Shown here one piece after another: positions 16,908-25,929 of a stretch of 59,378 nt of DNA (position 1 is its first letter; every line of letters starts with the position of its first letter). Location: the NCBI GenBank assembly GCA_020723165.1, contig DYJK01000007.1:1-59378 (forward strand). Direction: 5' to 3'. The position numbers were made by a program, and so were the translations under genes. The notes beneath the pieces were generated by a model. That model worked only from the letters and a program-made list of their open reading frames with translations. It made no database searches and was not told where the DNA came from. This DNA is from Melioribacter roseus. GTDB taxonomy: Bacteria > Bacteroidota > Ignavibacteria > Ignavibacteriales > Melioribacteraceae.

Positions 16908-19184
16908 TTAAAACTTAGCGGTTAACCCCAGTATAGGCATAATACCGAAATCGTATCGTGCTGTTGAAGTAATAGTACCGTCCTTATTTGTATTAATCGA
17001 ATATGAAACGACATTATCTCTGTTATAAATATTCCACAAATCGAGATAGACAGAAAATGACCAATTGTCAAAAACAAATTGCTTATCAATACGAATATCT
17101 AACTTGTGATAATCGGGATAACGTGCAGAATTCTTCTCTGCGTCAATTAAATAAAAGATGTTGTCTTTTTTAGTTACTCCTATAACCGGAGTGTAAGGAT
17201 TGCCGGATGCATACTGAAACTTGGCTCCAATCTGCCACCCAGTTCCTAATTCCATTCCAAAGATCAGATTAACTATATGCGGTCTGTCGTATTCAAAATC
17301 ATATAAAGCAGCGGCATCATAGTCTCTTCGTTTAGAAGTTGAATAAGAATATGAAGCACTTCCAACAAAACCATCAGTAAACTTTTTCTGAAGCGAGAAT
17401 TCAATTCCTTGAGCATAACCGCTTCCGGTATTAATCAATAAATTAGAGCTGTCCGGGTCAACAATCAAATCAGAAAGTTCTTTATGATAAATGTCTGCAC
17501 CGGCTTTGGTATGATGACCTAATCTGTACTCTATGCCGGCAATGTAATGATCTGAGTAACTGCTTTTTAAAAAAAGGTTTCTTTCATCCGGCGCTATTTC
17601 ATAACTTGCCGGGGTTTGGTAATATCTTCCCCAAGCAAAATTAAGTGCTGTTTTTTCGGATAGATTATATGAAAGTGAAACACGCGGACTGAAATTATTT
17701 TCGTTAGTTAATGAAAAGTAATCATAACGAAGTCCAGCAGATAAAATTAACGGATTAAAAATTCTAAATGAAGATTGCAAGAATAGCATAGATTTATATG
17801 CGGCATCCGGTTGGTATGAAATAATGTTTTCAGGAATAATTGTTCCATCACGCATAGTATCTTCGGGCGTCCAGGATTCATTATAAGAACTTATTATTTT
17901 AAATTGACCGCCAAATTTGAAGTTTAGTTTCGGTGTTGCTTGATAATTTATTTCCGACTTCAAGCTAAATTCATCTTCTCGAATATCTTCTCCCATTAAA
18001 TCCGGATTTAGTTCGGTACCTTGAAGTGTATTCCAACCGTTACTTGTGTAAGATACAGTTGTTAATGAAAATGTTTTTTCGGAAATAAGCGAACGCCAGT
18101 TAATACCCAATGCAGCGCCGTAATCATCACGCGTTAAATAATCAAAACGGTTCCAGTTGGACGACTCTTCTTTTTCTCTTCCGGTTCGTTCAATCTGATC
18201 CAAATAATAAAATCCCACAAGACTGATCCTATTCTCTTTATTCAGATCAAAAGAAATTTTACCGACGGCATCATAGTAATTAGGTGCAACCGGTTTATCG
18301 AGCAGTGATGTAATTAAATCGAAGTAGCCGCGTCTGAGAGAGAAAATCATATTTGTATTGTTAGTAAGAGGTCCATCCATCGTTACGCCAAAGCCGGCAA
18401 CATTTAAATTTGCATCCGTGTTCATTGTTTCCTTGTTCCCTTCTTTAAGAGTCATATCGAAAACCGAAGACATTTTATTGCCGTACTTTGCGGGAAAACC
18501 GCCGGTTAAGAAATCTACTTTTTGAATCAATGCCGGATTAACAATGCTGATAACCCCCATTGACTCGCCGGTTCTTGCAAAGTGAATCGGATTGTAAACT
18601 TCGATATTATCGAGTAAGGTAAGATTTTCTTCCGGGCTGCCACCCCGTACAATTAGTTGTGCGCTTTTTGTGCCGGCAGTTGCAACTCCGGGCATTGACT
18701 GCATTACTCTAAAAATATCTTCTGCCGATCCGGGTGATCTTCTTATTTCTTCCGGTGCTAATGATCTAAAGCTAACCGGATTTTCATCAGGTTTGGAAAA
18801 ATAATCCGCTGAAACTTTAACTTCTTCTAATTCCATTGCAGTGGAATGAAGTTCAAAATTAATGGAATGATTTCGATTTGGATTTATGGTAACATCAGTA
18901 TATACAGTAGGTTCATATCCAATCATCGATGCTTTTAGGTTATAACTACCGGTAGCTACATTTTTTATTACGTAGTAACCGTTCTCGTCGCAAGCTGAGC
19001 CGATATTTGTTCCCTCAATAATAATATTAGCACCGGGTAGTGGTTGTTTCGTTATCGCATCTCTTACCTCTCCGGAAATTATTCCGGTTTTGGCTTGACT
19101 ATTTATTTCGGTTGAAAAAACTGAAATTACTAGAATTGTAAGTCCCAATAAGTTGTTGGCTGCAAAAAATGGTTTTTTATACAA
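16908..19184 (-). CDS. TonB-dependent outer-membrane receptor with carboxypeptidase-regulatory-like N-domain
   Basis: 758 residues: signal peptide (about 1-30), a carboxypeptidase-regulatory-like beta-sandwich (about 33-115; ISGEVRDAITKQPLPGANI opens it), plug domain (about 125-235, with GVATAGTKSAQLIVRGGSPEE split around it), then a 22-strand-type barrel ending in a C-terminal Phe (PILGLTAKF). No SusD partner is adjacent, so it is more likely a siderophore, metal-complex or small-ligand receptor than a classical SusC. It ends 94 bases before the sigma-factor gene and may be under the same regulatory control, but this is inference. Confidence 0.88.
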   Translation of the reverse strand: MYKKPFFAANNLLGLTILVISVFSTEINSQAKTGIISGEVRDAITKQPLPGANIIIEGTNIGSACDENGYYVIKNVATGSYNLKASMIGYEPTVYTDVTINPNRNHSINFELHSTAMELEEVKVSADYFSKPDENPVSFRSLAPEEIRRSPGSAEDIFRVMQSMPGVATAGTKSAQLIVRGGSPEENLTLLDNIEVYNPIHFARTGESMGVISIVNPALIQKVDFLTGGFPAKYGNKMSSVFDMTLKEGNKETMNTDANLNVAGFGVTMDGPLTNNTNMIFSLRRGYFDLITSLLDKPVAPNYYDAVGKISFDLNKENRISLVGFYYLDQIERTGREKEESSNWNRFDYLTRDDYGAALGINWRSLISEKTFSLTTVSYTSNGWNTLQGTELNPDLMGEDIREDEFSLKSEINYQATPKLNFKFGGQFKIISSYNESWTPEDTMRDGTIIPENIISYQPDAAYKSMLFLQSSFRIFNPLILSAGLRYDYFSLTNENNFSPRVSLSYNLSEKTALNFAWGRYYQTPASYEIAPDERNLFLKSSYSDHYIAGIEYRLGHHTKAGADIYHKELSDLIVDPDSSNLLINTGSGYAQGIEFSLQKKFTDGFVGSASYSYSTSKRRDYDAAALYDFEYDRPHIVNLIFGMELGTGWQIGAKFQYASGNPYTPVIGVTKKDNIFYLIDAEKNSARYPDYHKLDIRIDKQFVFDNWSFSVYLDLWNIYNRDNVVSYSINTNKDGTITSTARYDFGIMPILGLTAKF

Positions 19185-19313
19185 ATAATTTCCTTTTTTT
19201 AATTATACTCATAAGACACATTAGTTTAAAAAAACTTGCGTTTTATTTGAGGGGGAAATATTTGACAGATAATGAATAGAAAAAATTTTCTGAACTTACC
19301 AATTGATATTCAC

Positions 19314-20621
19314 TTAGAATGCATGATCAACAAACATTTGAATATACATTCCTTCTTTGCCGAAAGAATTATCCAATCTTAATATTAAATTATTCATAAA
19401 TATTCGAATACCGGCACCGACATTCCATTTCATATCAGTGTGGAGAGTTGATAATTTCCACTCGGGTGCAACTCTACCGATTTCTCCATACAGAGCAAAT
19501 TGAAGCCAATGTATATCCAGTTTCTTAGTCAGCCACCACGAATCGAAAGGATTCCATGAAATAATTTGTCTGTACTCGGCACCATAATAGATTGCCGCAC
19601 GGTCGTTAAATCGTCCTTCATAATAAGCACGAAGACGATATCTGCCGCCAAGATATGCTCCGGTGTACGGCGGCGGACGATGATAACTTTTCAACAAATT
19701 ACCATTTTGATTTACGCCGACTACATCATAACTATTCCACGTTAACGTATTTATCGTCCAGAAGTCTAACGCCAAAATTTTGGGTAATGATTTTTTTGTG
19801 CCGCTCAATTCATGAATTGGTAAATACCATCTCAAATCAGTTTCAATTACACTCCACGGAGCCGAACTATCAAACCAGCCGAAGTCTCTTCTGAAAATGA
19901 ATTTCTGTAAACTTCCGCGAGTTGGATTAACATAATAATCCGTGTTCTCGCGCGTAAGTGCAAACTCGATTCCGTTTGTAGCAAAAGAGACGCGCTTCCG
20001 ATAGAATGGTTTGATATCTATAAAAGTTCTTCCGCTCATAAACGGATTCCAACTAGTACCTCCCATCTCGCCGGATTGTAATATTCCATTTTCGAGCTTC
20101 GGAGAGAAATAGATTTGATTTTTGCCATGACCTATCGGAAGCAGAAATCTAAATTTCAATTCATACCATTGATCGGAACCGCTCACTTCAACATAATTGT
20201 TCTTGTCAGATTCATTGCTTCCGGCTCTCAATTTAGGATCGGCTGGAGGAGATGAGTTAGGCGAATCTTTGTATACATTTAATACACCGAAATAACCTCC
20301 GAGAATATCCGGCGCGATGTACAATCGCGGATAAAACGGTAAATAGAATTCTCTGAATTGAATAAAACCATATTTTGTTCCATTCGTGCTAATCAAACCG
20401 CCAAAATAAAGCGACATATTTTTTTGCGACAATCCTTGAATACCGGCAAATGCACCGGCTCCCCATCCAAACATTTCGCTGTACAAACCAAACGGTAAGA
20501 CAGAAACATTTACCGATTCATTATCTGAGGCTGTATTGCAAGTATCCTCTTGAGCAAAAATAAAATTGTCAAACGTTATAAATTGCAACAACAGAACAAA
20601 GCGGCAGAATTGTTTATACAT
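19314..20621 (-). CDS. Omp85-type surface-antigen outer-membrane barrel without POTRA domains
   Basis: 435 residues with a signal peptide (about 1-23) directly followed by beta strands rich in Tyr, Phe and Gly. The segment GGRYRLRAYYEGRFNDRA is the lid-loop and strand motif of the D15/BamA C-terminal barrel family, and the chain ends in Phe (MFVDHAF) as outer-membrane barrels do. No POTRA domains are present, so it is not BamA; similar POTRA-less barrels are common in Bacteroidota and their roles are mostly unknown. The end of this gene is duplicated as a remnant at 7458-7590. Last gene of the efflux-led operon. Confidence 0.8.
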   Translation of the reverse strand: MYKQFCRFVLLLQFITFDNFIFAQEDTCNTASDNESVNVSVLPFGLYSEMFGWGAGAFAGIQGLSQKNMSLYFGGLISTNGTKYGFIQFREFYLPFYPRLYIAPDILGGYFGVLNVYKDSPNSSPPADPKLRAGSNESDKNNYVEVSGSDQWYELKFRFLLPIGHGKNQIYFSPKLENGILQSGEMGGTSWNPFMSGRTFIDIKPFYRKRVSFATNGIEFALTRENTDYYVNPTRGSLQKFIFRRDFGWFDSSAPWSVIETDLRWYLPIHELSGTKKSLPKILALDFWTINTLTWNSYDVVGVNQNGNLLKSYHRPPPYTGAYLGGRYRLRAYYEGRFNDRAAIYYGAEYRQIISWNPFDSWWLTKKLDIHWLQFALYGEIGRVAPEWKLSTLHTDMKWNVGAGIRIFMNNLILRLDNSFGKEGMYIQMFVDHAF

Positions 20622-20655
20622 TTTTAATTCGCAATTAATAGACTTACTTCCGGCA

Positions 20656-21057
20656 TTATTCGGTTAATTCTTTTTTGCTGAGTGGTTTTAAAATCGGTTT
20701 CGCAACATTTTCAAATTTATTTTGTTGTACATCGTTCAACTGATCTTTAATTTCATCGAGTAATTCTTCAATTTGATTTGTTCTTTTGTCGCGTCCGCGT
20801 TTAACTTTTATTTTTTCAAAGAAGCCTGGCTCGTCACCGTTTTTAAAACGTTCTTTTAATCCGGTAAGAATCTTTTTATCTTCACTCAGAACTGAATTTA
20901 TTTTATCGACTGTTTTTTTGATAAATGTATATTGATCTTCGGATAATTCGAGATGATCTTTAATTTTATCTACATCGGTAAGAGAGATTTGATCTTGTGC
21001 CGATAACTTGGCACCAAATAATAAAGCCAACACGAATAAAAAAGTCTTTAATTTCAT
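20656..21057 (-). CDS. Spy-like secreted helical protein
   Basis: 133 residues: signal peptide (about 1-20, ending KLSAQ), then a highly charged, all-helical domain. HLELSEDQYTFIKKTVDKIN resembles an LTxxQ-type motif and DQLNDVQQNKFENVAKPI its second copy. Most likely a periplasmic chaperone-like or stress-sensing protein. It lies 34 bases upstream of the Omp85-type barrel gene on the same strand, so it could assist export or folding of that barrel. Third protein of this class in the window. Confidence 0.55.
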   Translation of the reverse strand: MKLKTFLFVLALLFGAKLSAQDQISLTDVDKIKDHLELSEDQYTFIKKTVDKINSVLSEDKKILTGLKERFKNGDEPGFFEKIKVKRGRDKRTNQIEELLDEIKDQLNDVQQNKFENVAKPILKPLSKKELTE

Positions 21058-21105
21058 AGCACACCTTTTTGAAATAGATTTAAATAATATTAAAGAATTG
21101 AATAC

Positions 21106-21477
21106 TTACTTATTTGTTTTTAACAGTGTAAAGACTATAATAAGCCAAACGGATGATCTGGTTGTCATTGCACTTGCACTGTGTAGTGCCACAACATCTG
21201 TAAAAAAATAGAGAGCATTTACTATCAGCCACACCGTTAAATGTATTCCGGTAATTGCGACAGTGTTCTTAAAACAATTTCTGTGATTTCGCCAAATTGA
21301 TATGCCGGTAGCAATTCCAACAACTCCCATAATAATATTGTAGAGAAGAAGAGGAAGAAACACAGTATAGTCCGGTTCTGTTATGCCAAATAAAATCTTA
21401 CTCCCTTCGATAAGTGTAAGAACACTAAATAGTGTTCCTAACAGAGCAGCAGCTTTCTTAAAAATGAATTTATTCAT
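21106..21477 (-). CDS. Four-helix inner-membrane protein of unknown function
   Basis: 123 residues with four predicted membrane helices (about 8-28, 41-60, 72-90, 104-120) and little outside them. No catalytic motif is visible; the arrangement recalls small DUF4383- or DoxX-like proteins but I would not assign it. It is 24 bases downstream of the DUF3943 gene and 48 bases upstream of the Spy-like gene, so it is probably co-transcribed with the envelope genes around it. Confidence 0.6.
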   Translation of the reverse strand: MNKFIFKKAAALLGTLFSVLTLIEGSKILFGITEPDYTVFLPLLLYNIIMGVVGIATGISIWRNHRNCFKNTVAITGIHLTVWLIVNALYFFTDVVALHSASAMTTRSSVWLIIVFTLLKTNK

Positions 21478-21501
21478 GAAATCCCCTTCCTGAAATTCGA
21501 A

Positions 21502-22932
21502 TTAAATAGTTTGCCTGATGTAGAACCTCACTGCGGAATTTGCATCTTGTGTGTTTGGAAAATTTTTATACTCGCCATATCTTTCATACAACAAAAAGTC
21601 CAATCCTAAAGAAGTTTTCTCGAACAGTTTATAATTAATCCCGGCATTAAAAAGACCAACAAACTCATCACTCTCTGCCCCACTCAATGTATGAATCCAA
21701 TACCTTTTGTAATTGGCATAGACATCACCGAGATCTTTGAATGAAAATTTTATTCCAATTTTTCCGCTTGCACCCGGACCAATGTTATAATCTTTTCCGT
21801 ACTCTTTTGCATATAGAGAATTTGTTCCGCCCATAAGAATTGCAGACAGACCAAAATAATTTTGCATTGTAGTTGTTGACGAAACCGGTAATGTATTAAT
21901 TATTTGTCCGGATACACTTGTTGCAGAGAGTTTGTAAACCGTATTAATATGAACATCAATCTCTTTGTAAATTCCAACGATATTTTTTGCAGTGCCGAAT
22001 AGTTTAATATTGTTATCCCAAATAACACCGCTTGCGAAAATTCCAACAATGTTATCATCGGGTGTTAGATTAATTTCGGTGTGCAAAGAAAAATAATCGA
22101 ACGGTTCTTTATGATTCTCTACATCAAATTGATTACCGTAATTTAAATCTGTTCTTAAAGAGGCATAAGTTCTGCTGTTGTTCATCTTTCTGCTGAAAAA
22201 AACATTATGCGTGCCAAATGAAACAATGGCATTAAAACTTTTCTTTTCCTTTTTAAAACCGTCTTTCCACATATCTCCTCTTACCAACCGGTTAAAACCT
22301 TTCATCGGATCAATTAGCGTTGAAGAAAATTCGCGCAAGAATCTTTCAAAGCCAACCGCGCTTTCATCAATAATCAAATCTGAAACACGGAATGATATTT
22401 CGCCGAGAATAATTCCCGTAACCGGAGTATTAACAATATCATTGTAGGAAGGCGGCTCGTTTTCCATAAAATATTCCCACATTAAACTTCCACCGAATGC
22501 ATATGGCGCCGATTCCCAAAATTCAAGTCCGTTTGATCGAGCCGTGTTAAAATAATTTGAGCCGTGGTACGGATGCCAAAATTGATTGATTAGATATCCA
22601 TCAACATCCCATTCAAATCCGTTCTTAAAATTATTTTTTATTGATTCCCAGCTAATGGCAGACCATCCCTCACCACTTACATAGCGATGATACGCCCATA
22701 CACCGATATTCAATCCAATAACTTCTGCCGCAGAGAGCCAATATTTTTTTTCTACCTGACATGTATCTTTTGACCTATTCTCTTCGGGTAACTGTTGTTT
22801 TTGAGATAAACCTGAAGGAAGCTGTTCATACTTAATTATTTGTGAATAAGTATTTGTTAAATTACTATTGAATAGAAATAGTAATAAAAACAAAATTAGT
22901 TCCATCATTGAAACTTTAACATTTGTTTTCAT
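21502..22932 (-). CDS. DUF3943 outer-membrane-associated protein
   Basis: 476 residues. After an N-terminal hydrophobic signal segment (about 8-31), the conserved DUF3943 block appears: NQFWHPYHGSNYFNTARS and EFWESAPYAFGGSLMWEYF, then NTPVTGIILGEISFRVSDL. The C-terminal half is a series of alternating strands typical of an outer-membrane barrel. The family is widespread in Bacteroidota and uncharacterised as far as I know. Here it follows a methyltransferase gene by 12 bases in the efflux-led operon. Confidence 0.78.
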   Translation of the reverse strand: MKTNVKVSMMELILFLLLFLFNSNLTNTYSQIIKYEQLPSGLSQKQQLPEENRSKDTCQVEKKYWLSAAEVIGLNIGVWAYHRYVSGEGWSAISWESIKNNFKNGFEWDVDGYLINQFWHPYHGSNYFNTARSNGLEFWESAPYAFGGSLMWEYFMENEPPSYNDIVNTPVTGIILGEISFRVSDLIIDESAVGFERFLREFSSTLIDPMKGFNRLVRGDMWKDGFKKEKKSFNAIVSFGTHNVFFSRKMNNSRTYASLRTDLNYGNQFDVENHKEPFDYFSLHTEINLTPDDNIVGIFASGVIWDNNIKLFGTAKNIVGIYKEIDVHINTVYKLSATSVSGQIINTLPVSSTTTMQNYFGLSAILMGGTNSLYAKEYGKDYNIGPGASGKIGIKFSFKDLGDVYANYKRYWIHTLSGAESDEFVGLFNAGINYKLFEKTSLGLDFLLYERYGEYKNFPNTQDANSAVRFYIRQTI

Positions 22933-22944
22933 TTTTTCCCTCCT

Positions 22945-23631
22945 TCAATTTTTTATAACTAACCATCCACTGTGCAATAAATTTTTATAAAAGCAAGTAA
23001 TTATTTCAAATCCGGCTTCTCTGAGTAATATACGCAGTCTCGATTCTGTGATTAAACTGTGTTCAAAAGCTTGCATTATAATGTTATTTGTTAGTTCAGG
23101 TGGAATCCCTCTAAATTTCATAAAATTATACCACGCTCTAACCATTTTTTGAAATTGAGCATCAAATTGGTCGCCAAACTGGTCAATAATAATCAGTTTA
23201 GATTTTGGTTCCAGCCGCTTATAAATATTTTGAAATAGTAATAGTTTTGAGCCATCATCGGGAATAAATCGTGTAACAAATATTAAAGAAGCAATATCAA
23301 ACTTTTCGTCCTCAGGAAAGTTTTCAATAACGCCCTTATGAAGTTTCACTCTATCTTGCAAACCATAATTCATAATCTTTTCTCGTGATATTTTAATCAT
23401 TTCTTCAGACGGGTCAACACCGGTTAATTGCCAGTTGGGCATTAATGAACCGAAAGTTGTTAATTCCATTCCCGTGCCGCTGCCAACTACCAAAACATTA
23501 GCCGGATCATTCCGTTTATCTGAAAGCATTGCTGATACCATTATAAATAACTGGTCATACCCAAAAATCGCTTTACGAGCTAGGTCTTCATAATGTAAAG
23601 CTTTCTTTATATCAAAATTTATATTTTTCAT
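22945..23631 (-). CDS. Class I SAM-dependent methyltransferase
   Basis: 228 residues from the ATG at 23631, chosen because AAAGGAAG lies just upstream; the frame is also open to an ATG at 23670 that overlaps the permease gene. Rossmann motif I VLVVGSGTGMEL (47-58), then an acidic residue after strand 2 (GVDPSEEM) and a motif IV region KFDIASLIFVTRFI. The substrate cannot be told from sequence. Its place between ABC-2 permease genes and outer-membrane genes suggests modification of an exported lipid, quinone or small molecule, but this is inference. Confidence 0.85.
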   Translation of the reverse strand: MKNINFDIKKALHYEDLARKAIFGYDQLFIMVSAMLSDKRNDPANVLVVGSGTGMELTTFGSLMPNWQLTGVDPSEEMIKISREKIMNYGLQDRVKLHKGVIENFPEDEKFDIASLIFVTRFIPDDGSKLLLFQNIYKRLEPKSKLIIIDQFGDQFDAQFQKMVRAWYNFMKFRGIPPELTNNIIMQAFEHSLITESRLRILLREAGFEIITCFYKNLLHSGWLVIKN

Positions 23632-23662
23632 TGATCTTCCTTTCGTCATTACTGTTTGAACA

Positions 23663-24793
23663 TCATTCAATTTTTTTACTGAATCTCAGTGCACTGAAAA
23701 TTAATATCGTAACACCCATGCCAAATAAGATCAACGTTTCAAGCCATAGAGATGAGAAACCGATTCCCTTCAGTACAATGCCGCGCAGTATTGTAATAAA
23801 ATACCTGAGGGGGATTAAGTAGGTAATATATTGTACTATCTGCGGCATATTTTCTATCGGGAATGCAAAGCCGGATAGATAAATCATCGGCATCATCAAA
23901 GCAAAAACGGAAGCCATCATTGCTTGTTGTTGCGTTTTGGAAACAGTGGAAATAAATAATCCGATACCAAGATTAGAAAGAACAAAAAGAAAAGCAGTGA
24001 AAAGAAGAAATAGTTTATTTCCCCGCACTACAATTCCGAACCACTGAGTCATAATTACCATTACAATTATTAACACAACAAAGCCGATGAGCGTGAAAGG
24101 AATCAATTTCCCGAGAAGCAGTTGTGAGGGTTTGAGGGGTGTTACAATTAATTGTTCTAACGTACCGATTTCCCGTTCTCTAACAATTGCCATCGACATT
24201 AACGAGATTGTGGAGATCATCAAAATCAATCCTAAAATTCCCGGCACCATATAATTGCGTGTTTTCATTTCAGGGTTGTACCAAACGCGCACTTCCGGTG
24301 TCATTGAACCGCTTAACGATATTTTCATTCCGAGTTTGTCTTTTGCATCCGTAACAATTCCTTGAGAAAATTTTGTTGCGATTCCCTGAATATATCCAAG
24401 TGCAATAGAGGCTTTATTGCCGTCCGAACCTTCGAATAAAGCTTGGAGAGGTGTTGTCTCGAGTCTGTTAATTTTCTTTTCAAAATCTTTTGGAATAACT
24501 ATTGCAACAAGAGTTTTGCCTTCGTTTAATAGAGTTGTTACTTCTTCATAATTATCAACGTAATAATCTATTTTGAAGTAACCCGACTGCTCGAATCGTT
24601 TAATAAAATCCCGGCTGGTCGATGTTTTATCCTGATCATAAATAGTTGTATGAACAACGTTAACATCCATGTTGGCGGCGTAACCAAGAAAAACTAACTG
24701 TAATATCGGAGCCATAAAAATTACTACAAGCATTTTTTTATCACGCTTAACTTGCAACAGCTCCTTTATAATAAATTGAATAATCGTTCTCAT
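23663..24793 (-). CDS. ABC-2-type efflux permease (YbhR/YhhJ-like)
   Basis: 376 residues from the ATG at 24793 (GAGAGAA is adjacent); a GTG at 24802 overlapping the upstream stop is possible. Layout of the YbhS/YbhR family: N-terminal helix after IIKELLQVKRDKKM, a large periplasmic loop (about 45-170), then five membrane helices with the coupling helix AIVREREIGTLEQLIVTPLKPSQ. It should pair with the preceding permease (24799-25929) as a heterodimer driven by the two ATPases encoded upstream. Confidence 0.9.
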   Translation of the reverse strand: MRTIIQFIIKELLQVKRDKKMLVVIFMAPILQLVFLGYAANMDVNVVHTTIYDQDKTSTSRDFIKRFEQSGYFKIDYYVDNYEEVTTLLNEGKTLVAIVIPKDFEKKINRLETTPLQALFEGSDGNKASIALGYIQGIATKFSQGIVTDAKDKLGMKISLSGSMTPEVRVWYNPEMKTRNYMVPGILGLILMISTISLMSMAIVREREIGTLEQLIVTPLKPSQLLLGKLIPFTLIGFVVLIIVMVIMTQWFGIVVRGNKLFLLFTAFLFVLSNLGIGLFISTVSKTQQQAMMASVFALMMPMIYLSGFAFPIENMPQIVQYITYLIPLRYFITILRGIVLKGIGFSSLWLETLILFGMGVTILIFSALRFSKKIE

Positions 24794-24798
24794 TTCTC

Positions 24799-25929
24799 TC
24801 ACTTAATTTTTGATTTTTTATCTGCTAGAGTTGCAAGTATGATGAAGACAAACCCAAAAATTCCCAGATAAACAAGCTGATCCCAGAATGCGGAAATTCC
24901 GGCACCTCTTAAAAGTATTGCTCTAAGAATAACGATGTAAAATTTTGCCGGAGTAATATTCGTAAGCACCTGAATTGCTGCCGGCATACTTTCTATCGGA
25001 AAAATAAATCCCGAAAGAATTAATGAAGGAAGTAACGAAGTAACATTAGCCGCTTGAAAGGCAACTTGCTGTGAATCGGCAATAGTGGAAATGAAAATTC
25101 CCAAACTCAGCGCAGCAAATAAAAATGTAAATGTTCCGAGCAGCAGCAATAACAAATTTCCTTTGATCACTATTCCGAACAGAACGTAGCCGGCAATCAA
25201 AACAATTGCGGCATTGATTAATGATATTACGATGTACGGAATAGTTTTACCGAGGATGAATTCAATTGATGAGAGGGGCGAAACATTAATCTGTTCGATT
25301 GTTCCTCTCTCCTTCTCGCGCACAATTGATAATGAAATTGATATAACCGCCGTAATAATCAAAATCATTCCCATCAAACCGGGAATCACAAATCGTGTTG
25401 ATTGCAAATCCGGGTTGAACCAAAATCGTGGCTGAAGATCAACCGGCACATACATATTTTTTCCGGTAACTGCGAGGTATTCTTTTGTTAATTGGATTGA
25501 ATAACTGTACGTAGCGGCGTTCACATAATTTTGAATCACATTTGCAGAGTTACCGTCAACACCATCAACGAGAAATTGAACTTTTACTTCTTGCCGTGAT
25601 AGCAGTTTTCTTGACATATCTTTCGGGAATACAACAACGGCTTGTACAATTTTTTCATCAAGTAAATTTTTTATTTCGCTGTCGTCCTCGATGTAAGTTA
25701 CAAGATCAAAATATTCCGAGCTGATTAAACCGCCGATAAAATCTCTCGTGTACTCCGAACGGTCCTGATCATACACAGCAATTTTAATATGATGAACATC
25801 GAAGTTGATTGCGTAGCCGAATATTGCCAGAAGCACAACCGGGAAGAAGAATACTATGAATAACATTCGCGTATCGCGCCGCAACTGCCGCGATTCTTTT
25901 TTAGCAATTGCAAATATTCTATTGAACAT
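24799..25929 (-). CDS. ABC-2-type efflux permease (YbhS-like)
   Basis: 376 residues from the ATG at 25929; a TTG at 25950 is a weaker alternative. Same architecture as the downstream permease: AIAKKESRQLRRDTRM before the first helix, long periplasmic loop starting FDVHHIKIAVYDQDRS, five C-terminal helices and the coupling segment SIVREKERGTIEQINVSPLSS. The gene overlaps the end of the second ATPase gene by eleven bases. Together with HlyD, TolC and two ATPases it reconstructs an E. coli YbhGFSR-type exporter. Confidence 0.9.
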   Translation of the reverse strand: MFNRIFAIAKKESRQLRRDTRMLFIVFFFPVVLLAIFGYAINFDVHHIKIAVYDQDRSEYTRDFIGGLISSEYFDLVTYIEDDSEIKNLLDEKIVQAVVVFPKDMSRKLLSRQEVKVQFLVDGVDGNSANVIQNYVNAATYSYSIQLTKEYLAVTGKNMYVPVDLQPRFWFNPDLQSTRFVIPGLMGMILIITAVISISLSIVREKERGTIEQINVSPLSSIEFILGKTIPYIVISLINAAIVLIAGYVLFGIVIKGNLLLLLLGTFTFLFAALSLGIFISTIADSQQVAFQAANVTSLLPSLILSGFIFPIESMPAAIQVLTNITPAKFYIVILRAILLRGAGISAFWDQLVYLGIFGFVFIILATLADKKSKIK

